Positions 6,213 to 7,678 of a DNA stretch of 7,678 nucleotides are shown here, one piece after another. The position numbers were made by a program, and so were the translations under genes. The DNA is from Pseudomonadota bacterium (GTDB lineage: Bacteria > Pseudomonadota > Gammaproteobacteria > Xanthomonadales > Xanthomonadaceae). The notes below the pieces were generated by a model. That model ran no database searches and was not told the DNA's origin. It saw only the letters and a program-made list of their open reading frames with translations. Numbering within the stretch: position 1 is the stretch's first letter; the number at the start of each line of letters is the position of its first letter. Location of the stretch: positions 1-7,678 of the forward strand of contig JAEWLO010000333.1 of assembly GCA_023457475.1 (NCBI GenBank), in the 5' to 3' direction.

Positions 6213-6244
6213 GGGACGGCGCGCAGGTTAGGCCGCGCCGTCCC
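6213..6244 (-). promoter_or_regulatory. Perfect 11-bp inverted repeat in the operon leader
   Basis: GGGACGGCGCG (6213-6223) is the exact reverse complement of CGCGCCGTCCC (6234-6244), around a 10-nt loop. It ends 16 nt before the preferred chaperone start (6196) and one base before the alternative ATG (6211). As RNA it would be a very stable hairpin beside or across the ribosome-docking site; as DNA it could be a dyad operator. No T-run follows, so it is not a classical terminator. Its role is unknown. Confidence 0.7.
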
Positions 6245-6270
6245 TCGTCCCAATGCAACTTGTCTCAATG

Positions 6271-6287
6271 CCCGGTTGATATCCGGG
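6271..6287. promoter_or_regulatory. Small palindrome in the fimbrial promoter region
   Basis: CCCGG (6271-6275) and CCGGG (6283-6287) flank 7 bp of AT-rich sequence (TTGATAT). It lies about 75-90 bp upstream of the chaperone start, in the part of the leader where a promoter or regulator site would be expected. I found no convincing -35/-10 pair in 6317-6212: TTGAGA (6268-6263) resembles a -35, but nothing like a -10 follows at the right distance. Confidence 0.3.
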
Positions 6288-6317
6288 AAATGTCGCGACT
6301 GACATCACTCCAGCGCG

Positions 6318-6353
6318 AAAACCGTGCACCCTTCTGTCTACAGCATGGGTGCA
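6318..6353 (-). terminator. Candidate terminator after the amidohydrolase
   Basis: On the minus strand TGCACCC (6353-6347) pairs exactly with GGGTGCA (6331-6325). The 15-nt loop itself contains CTGT-AG-ACAG, and a TTTT run (6321-6318) follows 3 nt after the stem. It begins 16 nt after the amidohydrolase stop. The T-run is short and the loop large, so termination may be partial, but it separates the amidohydrolase from the fimbrial operon. Confidence 0.45.
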
Positions 6354-6369
6354 TTACGACATGTCACGC

Positions 6370-7678
6370 TCAGGGCCGGAACTCCGTCGCGACCTTTTCG
6401 CGCACATGCTGCAGCATCGCATCCAACGCCTTTCGGTCCTGCAGCGTTCCACGCACCACGACAGTATCGATGGCGCGCGTGGCGGCGATATCCTGCAGCG
6501 GGTTGGCGTTCAACAGCACCATGTCCGCCGCTTTTCCTTCCGCGATCGCACCGTACCGGTCCTGCACGCCGAACCACGCCGGCCCCGCCCGCGTGGCCGA
6601 TGCCAGTGCCTGTGCCGGGGTCAGGCCTTCCTTGACGAACAGGCTGAGTTCGTCGTGCAGCCCGATACCGGGATAGTTGAACGAGTTGAGGAAACCGGCA
6701 TCGGTACCGGCCATGATCGTCACTCCCGCCTGCTGCAGCAGCGGCAGCACGGCCGCCACCTGGTGGTACTGTCGGTGGCGCGCGGCGATCTGCTCCGGGC
6801 CTGCTTTCGCGGCGCGGTCCACCCGCCAGGCGTAAGTGGCCTGCAGCTTCGGTCCAATGTAGGCAAGGTACGGATCGTTGCGGTGGTCATCCTGGTCGAG
6901 GAAATCGAGGATGCGACCGCCATTGAGCGTTGGCGTGACCGCCACGCCGCGAGCGGCGAAGCCACGGTAGGCGGCCATCGCGGTATCGCGATCGAAGCCG
7001 GCATCCAGACGGCGGTTGGCTTCGGCCCGGTCGATCCTTCCGGCCGCGAAATCCGTGGCGATCGCGGCCTCGTCCTTCACTCCCGCCTTGAACGCGTAAT
7101 CCAGATGTTCGATCGAGCTGATGCCGGCGTCGACGGCCTGCTGCACGGTCAGCGCCATCGGAATGTGACCGGACGCCCGCAGGCCGTTGGCCCGCGCCCC
7201 ACGCACGGCGGCCAGGAACAGGTCCGGCGTCAACGTACTGTCGGTGATCTTGACGAAATCGACGCGGTCGCGCTTCAGCCGTCCGAAGGCAGCGTCGAGA
7301 TCGGCGCCGTTGCCCACTTCGATCGTGCCCTTCCACACCGGCTTGATTCCTTCGATCTTGGCACCGGAGGTGAACAGGCGCGGACCTTCCAGGCTGCCGG
7401 CAGCGATCTGGTCGCGCCACTGCAGCACCTGGCCGGGAAGATCACCGGAACAGTCGCGTATGGTCGTGATGCCGTGCGCGAGATACAGCGGCAGCAACGC
7501 CTTGTTTTCCTCGATCAGGGCCGGGCCGCCACCGAAATGCACGTGCATGTCCCAGAGCCCGGGAATGAGATAGCGCCCCGCGCTGTCCACCGTGCGGTCC
7601 GCGCGCCAGGCACGGGCCACGGCGGCATCCTCTCCGACCGCGACGATGGTGTCGCCGCGCACCACCACGGCCTGGTTG
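6370..7678 (-). CDS. Metal-dependent amidohydrolase, imidazolonepropionase/prolidase-like (5' end outside window)
   Basis: An open frame of 435 codons whose reading continues past the window end (NQAVVVRGDTIVAVG precedes the first domain), so the GTG at 7668 is an internal valine and the true N-terminus, possibly with a signal peptide, is missing. Counting from that valine, all ligands of a binuclear amidohydrolase site are visible: HVH in LIPGLWDMHVHFGG (42, 44), the probable carboxylated lysine in DFVKI (140), His168 in SGHIP, His188 in IEHLD and Asp323 in GTDAG. The C-terminal beta part carries GKAADMVLLNANPL, the usual return to the small beta-sandwich domain. Relatives cleave dipeptides with C-terminal proline or other amides, lactams or esters; the substrate cannot be told here. 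It ends with TGA at 6372-6370, and a candidate terminator follows, so it is probably transcribed separately from the fimbrial genes. Confidence 0.87.
   Translation of the reverse strand, partial: NQAVVVRGDTIVAVGEDAAVARAWRADRTVDSAGRYLIPGLWDMHVHFGGGPALIEENKALLPLYLAHGITTIRDCSGDLPGQVLQWRDQIAAGSLEGPRLFTSGAKIEGIKPVWKGTIEVGNGADLDAAFGRLKRDRVDFVKITDSTLTPDLFLAAVRGARANGLRASGHIPMALTVQQAVDAGISSIEHLDYAFKAGVKDEAAIATDFAAGRIDRAEANRRLDAGFDRDTAMAAYRGFAARGVAVTPTLNGGRILDFLDQDDHRNDPYLAYIGPKLQATYAWRVDRAAKAGPEQIAARHRQYHQVAAVLPLLQQAGVTIMAGTDAGFLNSFNYPGIGLHDELSLFVKEGLTPAQALASATRAGPAWFGVQDRYGAIAEGKAADMVLLNANPLQDIAATRAIDTVVVRGTLQDRKALDAMLQHVREKVATEFRP

Noticed and set aside
6197..6268. Longer chaperone reading frame from a TTG at 6268
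   Set aside because: It has no ribosome-binding site, would translate through the 11-bp inverted repeat, and would bury the signal peptide behind 24 extra residues.
5405..6676. A 423-codon open frame on the plus strand, crossing the chaperone and the amidohydrolase end
   Set aside because: It spans two minus-strand genes and the promoter gap between them, has no ribosome site I can see, and the product lacks any family pattern.

Overview
The window is GC-rich (high GC at third codon positions throughout) and gene-dense. Every supported gene lies on the minus strand. The combination of a CS1/CFA/I-type fimbrial operon, a periplasmic IroE-like esterase and a metal-dependent amidohydrolase fits a gammaproteobacterium of the Xanthomonadaceae kind (Stenotrophomonas or a close relative). 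That placement is inferred from composition and gene content, not from a marker gene.

Layout, in the direction of transcription (right to left). (1) 7678-6370: most of an amidohydrolase of the imidazolonepropionase/prolidase-like type with all metal ligands, its N-terminus outside the window, followed by a candidate terminator (6353-6318). (2) 6317-6197: the leader of the fimbrial operon, with a small palindrome (6287-6271) and a perfect 11-bp stem-loop (6244-6213) just upstream of the first gene. (3) 6196-1068: a complete four-gene alpha-fimbrial (class 5, CS1-type) operon in the order chaperone, major pilin, outer-membrane usher, tip adhesin. This is the order of cfaABCE and cblBACD. (4) 1067-942: a short gap with a candidate sigma70 promoter whose spacer holds a Fur-box-like sequence. 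(5) 941-1: a secreted alpha/beta-hydrolase resembling siderophore esterases (IroE/Fes group), cut by the window start just after its catalytic histidine.

How the fimbrial genes work together: each of the four products carries a Sec signal peptide. The chaperone holds pilin and tip subunits in the periplasm by donor-strand complementation. The usher forms the outer-membrane pore and orders assembly. The tip protein starts the fibre and the major pilin polymerises behind it. The noncoding structure matches the very unequal amounts needed. The pilin gene has perfect GC-rich hairpins on both sides, including two in tandem between pilin and usher, while usher and tip overlap in a TGATG junction that suggests coupled translation.

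No tRNA, rRNA, insertion sequence, CRISPR array or attachment site was seen. The fimbrial system belongs to a known family. The most interesting material is its RNA-level architecture, the sequence-divergent tip adhesin, and the probable iron control of the neighbouring esterase.
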